Source of the DNA: Nocardia arthritidis NBRC 100137
GTDB lineage: Bacteria > Actinomycetota > Actinomycetes > Mycobacteriales > Mycobacteriaceae
Assembly: GCF_001612765.1 (NCBI RefSeq)
Contig: NZ_BDBB01000021.1
Span: forward strand, 62,001-126,000
DNA length: 64,000 bases
Direction of reading: 5' to 3'
The notes beneath the pieces were generated by a model. That model had not been told where the DNA came from, searched no databases, and was given only the letters and a program-made list of their open reading frames with translations. A program made the position numbers and the translations under genes. Shown here piece after piece: positions 17,029 to 25,264 of this stretch (position 1 is its first letter; every line of letters begins with the position of its first letter).

Positions 17029-17478
17029 TCACCGGTGCCCGGCCTTCTCGACGCCGTCGTGTGCGACGAGAACCGAACACCCGACGTGCCGTGCGGCCTT
17101 CTCCGCGGTGCTGCCCATGAAACGCCCCCAGATGCCCGAGTGCCCGCTGCGTCCCAGCACCAGCAGGTCGGCATCGTGATCGGCGGCGGCCGTGGCCAGT
17201 TCCCGCGCCGCCTGACCCGCGCGGAGTTCGGCCCGCACCGCGATGCCGCGCTGTTCGGCCGTCTCGGCGGCGGTGGCGAGCCATCGGCGGCAGGTCTGTT
17301 CCCCGATGGAGCGTTCGTCCTCGATCTCACCGACCACCGGACCGTAGTGCGGCAGATACTCTTCGACCGCGACGACCGTGAGCGCGGCGTGGTGCACCGT
17401 CGCCAAGTCGAGCGCCATGGTCAAGGCGGCCCTGGCGCCGGGCGAGTCGTCGTAACCCACCACGATCCGCTGGAACAC
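17029..17478 (-). CDS. Universal stress protein (UspA family)
   Basis: A 149-residue single-domain Usp: VFQRIVVGYDDSPGARAALTMALDLA at the N terminus and LVLGRSGHSGIWGRFMGSTAEKAARHVGCSVLV at the C terminus, where G-x2-G-x9-GST is the ATP-binding signature. Such proteins bind ATP and are induced by hypoxia or nutrient stress in mycobacteria. The GTG at 17478 is chosen by family length; GGAGAG is very close to it, so the start is not certain. Lies between the amine oxidase and the crcB pair on the same strand. Confidence 0.88.
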   Translation of the reverse strand: MFQRIVVGYDDSPGARAALTMALDLATVHHAALTVVAVEEYLPHYGPVVGEIEDERSIGEQTCRRWLATAAETAEQRGIAVRAELRAGQAARELATAAADHDADLLVLGRSGHSGIWGRFMGSTAEKAARHVGCSVLVAHDGVEKAGHR

Positions 17479-17536
17479 CTCTCCATTGTGATCCCTCTCC
17501 CAGGCCGGAGCCAGCCTTCCGGCAACCTTGCGGCAA

Positions 17537-18889
17537 TCATGCTGTCGCCACGGCACGATCGGCCGCGAGCACTTCGGCTGCCGCGCGCTCGCCCGAGCGG
17601 ATCGCCCCCTCGATGTAGCCCGACCACTCCGTGGCGGTTTCGCTTCCGGCCCAGTGGATCGCACCGACCGGGTGGCGCAACGCCGAGCCGAGGGTGGTCA
17701 GGACGCCCGGCGGGAAGAAGGAGTTGTAGCCGCCGCGGGCGTATGGATCGTCGGCCCAGACCTTTTCGTGCCACTCGATCGGCTCGCGAGCGACGTGCCC
17801 GAAGGCGCGCACGAGCGAACCGATGATCATGGCGCGTCGCTCGCTCGGGGGAAGGGCGGCCAGCCGTTGCGCGGCCCGGCCCGGCACCAGCGCGCCGAGC
17901 ACGCCCGGACCGCCGGGGCGTGTCGCGTCGAAGGTGACCGGCACCGGATCGTGGAGGTTCAGCGACTGGCCGGTGAACGAGTCGTCGCGCCAGAACGGCC
18001 GCTCGTAGACCGCGAACGATTTCAGGACCGAGCCCATCGGCATGCGCTGGGTCAGTTGGTCCCGCGCGGCGGGCAGCGGTGGGTCGTAGGCGATGCGTCC
18101 GGCCAGGGTGGGCGGCACCGCCACGATCACGTGCCCGGCGGCCACGTCACCGGAGTCGGCGCTCACCCGCACACCGTCCACGCCCTGACGGATACTCGTG
18201 ACCGCCGCGCCGAGACGCACCGCGTCGCCCAGTTCGGCGGCGATGGCCAGCGCGGGCCCGTCGGCGCCGTCGATGAACAAGCGGGTCACCGTCTCGGCGG
18301 TGATCCCTGCCTCGACGCCGCCCGCCGAGCGAATCGTGGTGAGCAGACCGAGCATCGAGATGCTGCCCACGTCGACGCACAGCTCCTCGCCGATCATGAC
18401 CTCCGCCAGGTTCCGCGCGCGCCGCTCCGGCACGTTCCGGCGCAACCAGGTCGCCGCGGTCATCGCGTCCAGCCGGTCCGCGCCAGGTGTGGTCCACGGG
18501 CGGGCGAGGTCGATCCGGGCAGCCATCCGTTCCATCCGCCACATGGCCTGGGCGAGCACGAGCAGGACGAACGTCGGAAGCGGCGGGCGGGCGCCTGCGA
18601 ACGGCCGCCGGACCACTCCCTCGACCAGCAGGTCGACCCCTTCGGGCGGCGCGTAGGTCACGGCGCCGTATTCCTCGGCCAGCGCGGCGAATCGCGTCTG
18701 CGCGCCCGAGATCCACTGTCCGCCCAGATCGACGGCCCATCCGTCCCCGACCCGCGCGGTCAGCGTGCGACCGCCGGCACGATCACTCGCCTCCAGGACG
18801 ACGACATCCCGACCGGCAGCTCGCAACGTCCGCGCCGCGCACAGCCCGGCGTATCCCGCTCCGACGACTACCACGTCCGCACGGTCCAT
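17537..18889 (-). CDS. Flavin-containing amine oxidase family protein
   Basis: A 450-residue FAD oxidoreductase. The N-terminal ADP-binding motif is DVVVVGAGYAGLCAARTL, followed by VVLEASDRAGGRTLTARVGDG and DLGGQWISGAQTRF, the GGR and GGxWxx motifs of monoamine-oxidase-type enzymes. The C-terminal FAD region is IHWAGSETATEWSGYIEGAIRSGERAA. The start at MDRADVV is preferred to a GTG 24 codons upstream because GGAGG precedes it. The substrate amine (polyamine, aromatic amine or amino acid) cannot be told. It lies 58 bases upstream of the universal stress gene. Confidence 0.9.
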   Translation of the reverse strand: MDRADVVVVGAGYAGLCAARTLRAAGRDVVVLEASDRAGGRTLTARVGDGWAVDLGGQWISGAQTRFAALAEEYGAVTYAPPEGVDLLVEGVVRRPFAGARPPLPTFVLLVLAQAMWRMERMAARIDLARPWTTPGADRLDAMTAATWLRRNVPERRARNLAEVMIGEELCVDVGSISMLGLLTTIRSAGGVEAGITAETVTRLFIDGADGPALAIAAELGDAVRLGAAVTSIRQGVDGVRVSADSGDVAAGHVIVAVPPTLAGRIAYDPPLPAARDQLTQRMPMGSVLKSFAVYERPFWRDDSFTGQSLNLHDPVPVTFDATRPGGPGVLGALVPGRAAQRLAALPPSERRAMIIGSLVRAFGHVAREPIEWHEKVWADDPYARGGYNSFFPPGVLTTLGSALRHPVGAIHWAGSETATEWSGYIEGAIRSGERAAAEVLAADRAVATA

Positions 18890-19179
18890 GGTGGCCTCCC
18901 GTCGCCGCACCGAAACTCGACAACCACTGTCGATCACCCGTGGCCGATCCGCAACCGGCACGGAGATCCGCGGGCGAGAGCCGACGACCCTCGGTGTCGT
19001 GCGACCCGGGCCGCATGGCGGTGAACAGCAGTCGACGGTGCGCCGACCGGGTCGTGCACCGGCGGGAAGTCACCGCGCCACGCTCGGCGCGGACCCGCGT
19101 CCGGTCGGCTGCGCTACTCGGCTGTTCGTTCACGTCCCAGTCTCGTGGTGAGCAGCGATCGGCCGCGGTCGTCGAGTGG

Positions 19180-19761
19180 CTAACGCCTCAGCGTGGCGAG
19201 AGCGGCGACGGCGGCATCCTGGAAGGTCGCGATCAGCGAGCGCGGCGGCGACGAGACGCGTCCGCGCACCCACTGCCTGCAATACTCCTGCGCCGGTCCG
19301 ACGCAGATCGCGTGGGCCACCGGATAGCCGTCTCCGCCCACGTCCGCGGTGACGAGCAGCTCTCGGTACCTGCGCCGCAGCGCGCCGAAGAAGGCCCGAT
19401 TGTGCTGTGCCAGTTCGGGCTCGGCGGCGCGCGCCACCTCGTCCGGAAGGGTGGCGAACAGGAAGCGGGCGAGGTCGCGATGATCCTGCACCCAGCCGAG
19501 ATGGGCCGCGAGCATCGCGCGGATCGCCTGCTCGGGACCGACATCCGGCGCGTCGAGGTGGTCCAGCACGGTCCGCTGATAGTCGAGCATCCCGGTGACG
19601 TAGACCGCGGCGGCCAATTCGGCTTTCGACCCGAACGCGTGGAACATGCTGCCGCTGGACAAGCCGAGCCGATCGCGCACGCCGGCCATCGTGAACGACG
19701 GATACCCCTTGGCCAGCAGCTGTTCGGTCGCCTCGGCCAGGATCCGCTCCCGAGTGCGCAT
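19180..19761 (-). CDS. TetR-family transcriptional regulator
   Basis: A 193-residue repressor. The N-terminal helix-turn-helix reads RTRERILAEATEQLLAKGYPSFTMAGVRDRLGLSSGSMFHAFGSKAELAAAVY, and the C-terminal ligand domain is all-helical. It follows the crotonase gene by 6 bases, so the two share a transcript. The triple TCTAGA operator lies just before the crotonase ribosome site, which suggests autoregulation. The ligand may be an acyl-CoA, by analogy with other TetR regulators beside crotonases; that is inference. Confidence 0.92.
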   Translation of the reverse strand: MRTRERILAEATEQLLAKGYPSFTMAGVRDRLGLSSGSMFHAFGSKAELAAAVYVTGMLDYQRTVLDHLDAPDVGPEQAIRAMLAAHLGWVQDHRDLARFLFATLPDEVARAAEPELAQHNRAFFGALRRRYRELLVTADVGGDGYPVAHAICVGPAQEYCRQWVRGRVSSPPRSLIATFQDAAVAALATLRR

Positions 19762-19767
19762 TACCCG

Positions 19768-20454
19768 CTACGCGCCGAACTCGGCGTCGATGCCGGAACG
19801 GATCGCGGCGAGCGCCTGCGCACGCACCCGGATTTTCGTCCCGGCGTGCGCCGCGAAGTCGATTCCGGTCAATCGGTGCGCTTCGGCCGTCGCGCGCGTA
19901 CGCAGATCGTCCGCGTCGGCGGCGAGCACGTCGAGAAAGCCCAATTCCCTGGCTTCCTCGGGCCCGACCAGGATTCCGGTGTTCGCGGCCCGGTCGAATC
20001 CGGGCGCGGTGAGCCGGTGCCGCGCCGCTTCCACGCCGTAGTGCGGGATGGTCAGCCCGATGGCGACCTCGTTGAGGCCGAGTTTGAAATCCCCCGTGAC
20101 ACCGAACCGCACGTCCGCGGCCAGCAGCGTGAACGCTCCCTGGGCGATCGCGTGCCCCGGACATGCCGCAACGACGGGGTACGGGAACCCGAGCAGCCGA
20201 TGGACCAGGTCGCCGCCGGCTCGCAGGGTGCGGCGGATGTCGTCGGCGGAACGGGAGAACGTCGCCAGGTCGTAGCCGGCCGAGAACATCCGGGGACGCC
20301 CGGTCAACAGGACGACCGCCCGGTCGGCCTCGGCCCGGTCCAGGGCGGCGGCGATGGCGGCGATCATGTTCTCGGACATGACATTCGCTTTGCCGTCGTC
20401 GAGCGTGATCGTGGCGACCCCGCCGTCGAGCCGGTAGGTGACGAGTTCGGTCAT
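19768..20454 (-). CDS. Enoyl-CoA hydratase/isomerase (crotonase) family protein
   Basis: A 228-residue short crotonase acting on an acyl-CoA. The oxyanion-hole segments are MFSAGYDLATF and CPGHAIAQGAFTLLAADVRFG, and LNEVAIGLTIPHYG carries the Glu found at the E164 position of enoyl-CoA hydratase. The first catalytic Glu (E144 position) is not conserved, so hydration may be replaced by isomerase or another crotonase reaction. The ATG is preceded by AGGAGG. First gene of the operon with the TetR regulator. Confidence 0.9.
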   Translation of the reverse strand: MTELVTYRLDGGVATITLDDGKANVMSENMIAAIAAALDRAEADRAVVLLTGRPRMFSAGYDLATFSRSADDIRRTLRAGGDLVHRLLGFPYPVVAACPGHAIAQGAFTLLAADVRFGVTGDFKLGLNEVAIGLTIPHYGVEAARHRLTAPGFDRAANTGILVGPEEARELGFLDVLAADADDLRTRATAEAHRLTGIDFAAHAGTKIRVRAQALAAIRSGIDAEFGA

Positions 20455-20464
20455 GGCGTCCTCC

Positions 20465-20496
20465 TCTAGAGCAAGACTCTAGAGTATCACTCTAGA
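20465..20496. promoter_or_regulatory. TetR operator: three TCTAGA-centred half-sites
   Basis: TCTAGA occurs at 20465-20470, 20478-20483 and 20491-20496. CTAGAGT (20479-20485) and ACTCTAG (20489-20495) form a perfect 7-3-7 inverted repeat, and ACTCTAGAGT (20476-20485) is itself a palindrome. The cluster begins 11 bases upstream of the crotonase start, so binding would block the promoter or ribosome access. The adjacent TetR protein is the obvious candidate. Confidence 0.75.
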
Positions 20497-20681
20497 AGCT
20501 GTCGTGGCTAACCCTGGGCTCCGGGCCGGAGGGTGGGTCTCGGACCAAGTGTCGTTACGGCAACGAGACGAAACAACGGCCGTGGATCCGCCGATACAGC
20601 GAACAGATGATGCTGCCGAAAAAGCCTGGCGCGTCCGGGCTTCGGACTAGCCTCGGGACAGGCTCAGGTGAAGGAAGCGAC

Positions 20682-21929
20682 ATGACCGCAGCAACCGTCA
20701 TCCGCCCGCTGGCGCCGAGCGAGGCGATCTTCGCCAACAGCGAAGTGCTCGTCGGCTATTCGCTTCGGGTCGCGGGGCGGTTGGATCTCGCCGCGCTGTC
20801 GTCGGCGTTCGAAGCCGTGGTTCGCTCCCGCCCGATCCTCGGCGCCCACCTGGAGCCGGACGGGCGCGGCGGGCACCTTCTGCTCGAATCACCGGCAGCC
20901 GCACCGGAGCTGACGGTCGCCGAGGGCGATCCCGAGCGGTTGCTCACCGGCGCCCGGCTGGACCAGCGCACTGCGGTTGCCGCGCTGGGCGTCGTCCGCG
21001 ACAGCGCCGGCGCGGGGGTCACCTTGGTGACCCACCACAGCGTCGCGGATGCCTATCATTCGCTGGCCGTGTTCGCCGAGCTGTGGTCCTGCTACACCGA
21101 CCTCGTGCGGCGCGGGCAGGCCGACCTGCCGCAGCACGGCTTCCCACGATCGGTGGAAGACCTGCTGCACGAGCGCGGCATGCGGAAGATCGACGCCGCG
21201 CCCATGTCGCACCGCCCCATGGAGATCGCCCGGAGTCGCACGGGCCCGGAGGATCCCGGATACCTCGTCCCCCGCACCGCACGCTGCAGGCTGACCCGGA
21301 AGCAGACCGCGGCGCTGGTCGAGCTCGGGCACCGAGAGCACACCACGATCAACGGCCTCGCCTCCGCCGCGATCCTGCTCACCGAGGCCGAGTTGCGCGG
21401 GCTGCCGCTGACCGACCTGTCCTACACCTACTCGGTCGACCTGCGCAGCCGGGTGAGGCCACCGATCGGGATGACCGAAGGCACCAACGTGCTCGGCTTC
21501 GCGAACTTCGTCCCGGCGCGGCGGACCGGCGCGACGCTCGTCGATCTGGCCCGCGACATCAGCGACACGCTGCGCGCCGGACTCGACTCGGGCACGGTGC
21601 AGCGGACCCCGCTTCACATCCCCGAGATCACCGCGGGCCCTCCGCCGCGCGCGCCGGGAATCGTGCTGGCCACCAACTGGGGACGCGTGGGCAGACCTCG
21701 GGTGCCGGACGAGCTGCGGATCACCGACTTCCGCTCGATCATGCTCGGCAAGCCGGACAAGACCGGGCACCGGCTCCAGCAGCCGAGCGGCACCATCATC
21801 ATCAGCACATTCGACGACCGCCTGAGCATCGAGATCCACCACCCGGAGGAGACCACCGAGGAACAGCGGGTGCGCGTACGTCTGCTCGCCGGCCACCTGT
21901 CGGAGTTCGGCGCGGCAGGCGCCGCGTGA
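20682..21929 (+). CDS. PapA5-like acyltransferase (condensation-domain fold)
   Basis: A 415-residue member of the acyl-CoA-dependent acyltransferase/condensation superfamily. The catalytic HHxxxD is THHSVADAYHS with His118, His119 and Asp123. The C-terminal half has LATNWGRVGRP, matching the conserved loop of PapA5, which esterifies phthiocerol with mycocerosate. ATG at 20682 has AAGGA 7 bases before it. No polyketide synthase or lipid transporter is nearby, so the acceptor alcohol and acyl donor are unknown; a role in envelope or storage ester formation is inferred. Divergent from the crotonase/TetR operon. Confidence 0.85.
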   Translation: MTAATVIRPLAPSEAIFANSEVLVGYSLRVAGRLDLAALSSAFEAVVRSRPILGAHLEPDGRGGHLLLESPAAAPELTVAEGDPERLLTGARLDQRTAVAALGVVRDSAGAGVTLVTHHSVADAYHSLAVFAELWSCYTDLVRRGQADLPQHGFPRSVEDLLHERGMRKIDAAPMSHRPMEIARSRTGPEDPGYLVPRTARCRLTRKQTAALVELGHREHTTINGLASAAILLTEAELRGLPLTDLSYTYSVDLRSRVRPPIGMTEGTNVLGFANFVPARRTGATLVDLARDISDTLRAGLDSGTVQRTPLHIPEITAGPPPRAPGIVLATNWGRVGRPRVPDELRITDFRSIMLGKPDKTGHRLQQPSGTIIISTFDDRLSIEIHHPEETTEEQRVRVRLLAGHLSEFGAAGAA

Positions 21930-21944
21930 ATCCGGCCGGATTCG

Positions 21945-23153
21945 TCAGGCGCGCGCGGCGGACGGTCGGGCCGGCGTCTGCAGCGGATCGGTGAGCACGT
22001 CGGTGAAGGCCAGTTCCGCGGCGCCGATCAGGGTCGCGTCGCCGCCGAGCGCGCTGGTGCGCAACCGGACCCGTTCGCGGACGGCTTGCAGGCCGTTGAC
22101 CGCCAACCGGCTGCGTACCTGCGCCGCCGAGGCCAGGTAGATCTCCCGCAGCACGCCGCCGAATACCACCACGGACGGATTGAAGACGTTCACCAGATTG
22201 GCGACTCCGTATCCGAGCCATTCGCCGACCTGGCGCAGCGCGTCCCGCGCCGTCGTGTCGCCGCGGGCGGCGGCCTCGACGATCGCGTCCACCGCCGCTT
22301 GCCCGGGAGGATCGCTGCGTCCCGCCGCCGCGATCAACCCGAGTTCGCCCGCTTCGGCCTCCAGACAGCCCCGGGAGCCGCAGGCGCAGGGCCGCCCACC
22401 CGGATTCACGATCATGTGGCCGACTTCCCCGCCGTAACCGCCGTCCCCGCCGAGCAATTCACCGTTGACGATGATGCCGCCGCCGATGCCGACGTCGCCG
22501 TGCAGGTAGATCGAGTTCGCCAGGCCGACGCCGACACCGCGTTCGCGTTCGGCCAGCGCGCCGAGGTTGGCGTTGTTGCCGACCGCGACGCGCAGGCCGA
22601 GATCGAGTTCCCTGGTCAGCTCGGCGCCTAAGGCGACGTCCACCCAGCCGAGATTCGGCCCGTACCGCACCACGCCGTCCTCCTCGCGGACCATGCCGCA
22701 GAACGCGACCCCGACGCCCACGCACCGAGCGTCCGGCGCGGCCGTGGCGATCATCGCCCTGGCCATCGCCGCCAGCGCGGCGATCACGTCGTCCGGGTCG
22801 AACGCGCCGCCAGGACGGGCGGTCTCGGTGCGCTCGAGCACCGAACCGCCCAGCCCGACCCGCGCGGCGGCGAGCCGGTCGGCGCCCACGTCGAGCGCGA
22901 CGACGTAGACCCGGTCGGCTCGCGGCCGCACCACCAGCGACGGCCTGCCCGCCCGTCCGGTCTGCCCGGGCAATTCCTCGCTCACCAGACCCGCCGCCGC
23001 CAGATCGGTGGTGAGCGCGAGAATCGTGCTGCGGTTCAACCCCATCCGCTCGGCGAGCGCGGCGCGCGACACCGCGCCGTCACGGTGCACATGCCGCAGC
23101 AACGCGGCGAGATTGCGCGTGCGGATCTCCTCGGGCGAAGGTGCTGCTCGCAT
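21945..23153 (-). CDS. ROK-family transcriptional regulator
   Basis: A 402-residue sugar-responsive repressor. Residues about 10-80 form a winged helix (RNLAALLRHVHRDGAVSRAALAERMGLNRSTILALTTDLAAAGLV), followed by a ROK/actin-like domain. The zinc site is GHMIVNPGGRPCACGSRGCLE (CxCGxxGCxE). No sugar-kinase activity is expected. It sits 31 bases after the permease gene on the same strand and is the natural regulator of the ABC importer; repeated TGTTG/CAACA half-sites upstream of the binding-protein gene are candidate targets. Confidence 0.93.
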   Translation of the reverse strand: MRAAPSPEEIRTRNLAALLRHVHRDGAVSRAALAERMGLNRSTILALTTDLAAAGLVSEELPGQTGRAGRPSLVVRPRADRVYVVALDVGADRLAAARVGLGGSVLERTETARPGGAFDPDDVIAALAAMARAMIATAAPDARCVGVGVAFCGMVREEDGVVRYGPNLGWVDVALGAELTRELDLGLRVAVGNNANLGALAERERGVGVGLANSIYLHGDVGIGGGIIVNGELLGGDGGYGGEVGHMIVNPGGRPCACGSRGCLEAEAGELGLIAAAGRSDPPGQAAVDAIVEAAARGDTTARDALRQVGEWLGYGVANLVNVFNPSVVVFGGVLREIYLASAAQVRSRLAVNGLQAVRERVRLRTSALGGDATLIGAAELAFTDVLTDPLQTPARPSAARA

Positions 23154-23184
23154 TCACCGGGCTTTCGTCACGGGGCTGGGGGGT

Positions 23185-24423
23185 TCATCGCTGTAGGAGC
23201 GCGCGCCTTCGGGACAGGGCGTCCACTCCGGCCGCCAAGAGCAGCACGAATCCTGTCACAACGAATTTCGTGCCCGCGCTGTAGCCCATCAGCCCCATCC
23301 CGTTGTTGATCACCGCGACCACCGCGGCGCCGAGCACGGCGTCCAGCATCCGTCCGCGGCCGCCGAACAGGCTGGTGCCGCCGATCACTGCCGCGCCGAC
23401 CGCCGTGAGCAGCACGTCGCTGCCGCCGGTGTTCGGATCGACGGAGTTCGCGCGCGACGCCGCGATGAGTCCGCCGACCGCCGCCATGGTCGAACACAGC
23501 ACGAACGCGGTGATCTTCACGCGATCCACCGCGATGCCCGCGCGCCGGGCTGCCTCGGCATTGCCGCCGACGGCGTAGATGTGCCTGCCGAACGCGGTGC
23601 GGTCCAGCACGAACGTCCACAGCAGCAACAGCGCCACGATCAGCGGCACGACGATGGGCATCCCCGCCAGCGAGTGCAACGCGGGGTTGCGGCTGCGCTC
23701 GCCGTTGAGCACCAGCACTGCCGCGCCCGCCACGATCGCCAGTAGCACGACGCGCACCACGACCGCCCGCGCCGTCGTGCCGGTGAGCCCGAGTTTCGTG
23801 CGCGCCCGCAACTTCCGGTACTGCACGAGTGCGAATCCGGCGACCAGCACCGCGTACAACGCCCAGCCGATCGCCGGCGGCACGTTCTTGTTCGCGATCG
23901 CGACGATCGTCTCGTCGCGGATGGAGATATTGCGGCCGTTGTCCATGATCTTCAGCGCCACGCCCTGCAACGCGAGGAACGCGGCCAGCGTCACCACGAA
24001 CGACGGGATCCCGATCTTCACCACGACCGTGCCGATCACGAGCCCGATCACCACGCCGGTGAGCAGCGAGACCAGCACCGCCGAATACCACGGCCACCCT
24101 TTGTCGGTGAGCAGCACGGCGAGCACGGCGGCGCAGACCCCGCTGGTGAACCCGGCCGACAGGTCGATCTCGCCGAGCAGCAGCACGAAGATCAGCCCCA
24201 TCGCGATCACCGCGATCGCCGCGCCCTGGGTGAACAGATTGGCGAAGTTGGCCTCGGACATGAAGACCGGGCGCGCCGCCCAGAAGACGGCCGAGAGCAC
24301 GACGAGCGCGATCACCGAGGGCAACGCCCCCATGTCGCCGCCGCGCACCCGGCCGACGTAGCCGCTCATCAGGTCGGTCACCGGCGCCGCCGCCGGTCGC
24401 CGCTCGGTGGTCACCGCGGTCAT
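23185..24423 (-). CDS. Sugar ABC transporter permease (XylH/CUT2 type)
   Basis: A 412-residue inner-membrane permease of the ribose/xylose branch. It has about ten hydrophobic helices, the family segments LGEIDLSAGFTSG and VKIGIPSFVVTLAAFLALQG, and the cytoplasmic loop AVGGNAEAARRAGIAVDRVKITAFVLC that contacts the ATPase. Length and the extra segment between helices (RTKLGLTGTTARAVVVRV) fit XylH better than RbsC. ATGA overlaps the ATPase stop. A homodimer should pair with the single-domain ATPase. Confidence 0.94.
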   Translation of the reverse strand: MTAVTTERRPAAAPVTDLMSGYVGRVRGGDMGALPSVIALVVLSAVFWAARPVFMSEANFANLFTQGAAIAVIAMGLIFVLLLGEIDLSAGFTSGVCAAVLAVLLTDKGWPWYSAVLVSLLTGVVIGLVIGTVVVKIGIPSFVVTLAAFLALQGVALKIMDNGRNISIRDETIVAIANKNVPPAIGWALYAVLVAGFALVQYRKLRARTKLGLTGTTARAVVVRVVLLAIVAGAAVLVLNGERSRNPALHSLAGMPIVVPLIVALLLLWTFVLDRTAFGRHIYAVGGNAEAARRAGIAVDRVKITAFVLCSTMAAVGGLIAASRANSVDPNTGGSDVLLTAVGAAVIGGTSLFGGRGRMLDAVLGAAVVAVINNGMGLMGYSAGTKFVVTGFVLLLAAGVDALSRRRALLQR

Positions 24424-25193
24424 CGGGTCGCTCCGCTCGCCTCGAGGCCGAGCGCTCCGCTGCGTCCTGCCGTGATCAATTCGACGACCTGCGCGTGCGT
24501 CACGTCGGAGGTCCGTACCTGGGCGGCCATCCGGCCGAGGTAGAGCGCGGCGATCCGGTCGGACACCGCGAAGACGTCGTTCATGTTGTGTGAGATCAGC
24601 ACCACCGCCAGACCCTGGTCGGCGAGCCTGCGCACCAGCTCGAGCACCTGCTGGGTCTGCGCGACGCCCAGCGCGGCCGTCGGCTCGTCGAGGATCACCA
24701 CCTTGCTGTTCCACAGCACGGCTTTCGCGATCGCCACCGTCTGGCGCTGTCCGCCGGACAGGCTGGCGACCTGCTGCCGGACCGATTTGACGGTGCGCAC
24801 CGACAGGCTCGCCAGCGTCTTCCCGGCGAGTTCCTCCATCGCGTATTCGTCGAGCACGAGACCGCGGCTGCGTTCCCGGCCGAGAAACATGTTCTGGACG
24901 ATGTCCAGGTTGTCGCAGAGCGCGAGATCCTGGTAGACGATCTCGATGCCGAGCGCGGCAGCGTCGCGCGGGCTGTGCACCTGCACCGGCGCGCCCTCGA
25001 AGAGGAATTCGCCCGCGTCGATCGGGTGGGTGCCGCCGATGCATTTGACCAGCGTGGACTTGCCCGCGCCGTTGTCGCCGACGAGAGCGGTCACCTCACC
25101 GGGATAGGCGCTGAAGGCGACTTCGTGCAGGACGTGGACGGGACCGAAGCTTTTCTCTACTCCGCGTAATTCGATGACCGGCAGTTCGGGCAT
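24420..25193 (-). CDS. Sugar ABC transporter ATP-binding protein, single domain
   Basis: A 257-residue cytoplasmic ATPase. Walker A is GDNGAGKST, the Q-loop is in YQDLAL, the signature is LSGGQRQ, Walker B is KVVILDEP, and the H-loop is ISHN. CUT2 importers often use a fused double ATPase (about 500 residues); this one has a single domain and must dimerise, as seen in FrcA-like actinobacterial systems. AGGAG precedes the ATG at 25193. It overlaps the permease by 4 bases and follows the binding-protein gene after a strong hairpin. Confidence 0.94.
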   Translation of the reverse strand: MPELPVIELRGVEKSFGPVHVLHEVAFSAYPGEVTALVGDNGAGKSTLVKCIGGTHPIDAGEFLFEGAPVQVHSPRDAAALGIEIVYQDLALCDNLDIVQNMFLGRERSRGLVLDEYAMEELAGKTLASLSVRTVKSVRQQVASLSGGQRQTVAIAKAVLWNSKVVILDEPTAALGVAQTQQVLELVRRLADQGLAVVLISHNMNDVFAVSDRIAALYLGRMAAQVRTSDVTHAQVVELITAGRSGALGLEASGATR

Positions 25194-25216
25194 GGGTGGC
25201 TCCTCCGAAGGATGGA

Positions 25217-25255
25217 GCCCCTTCCGCGATCCCCTCATCGAACCGCGGAAGGGGC
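25217..25255 (-). terminator. Intercistronic hairpin after the binding-protein gene
   Basis: GCCCCTTCCGCG (25217-25228) and CGCGGAAGGGGC (25244-25255) form a perfect 12-pair stem with a 15-base loop, in the 71-base gap between the binding-protein stop and the ATPase start. There is no T tract, so it is probably a partial terminator or a 3'-end stabiliser that raises binding protein over the membrane components, as is common in ABC importer operons. Confidence 0.7.
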
Positions 25256-25264
25256 GTTGCGATA

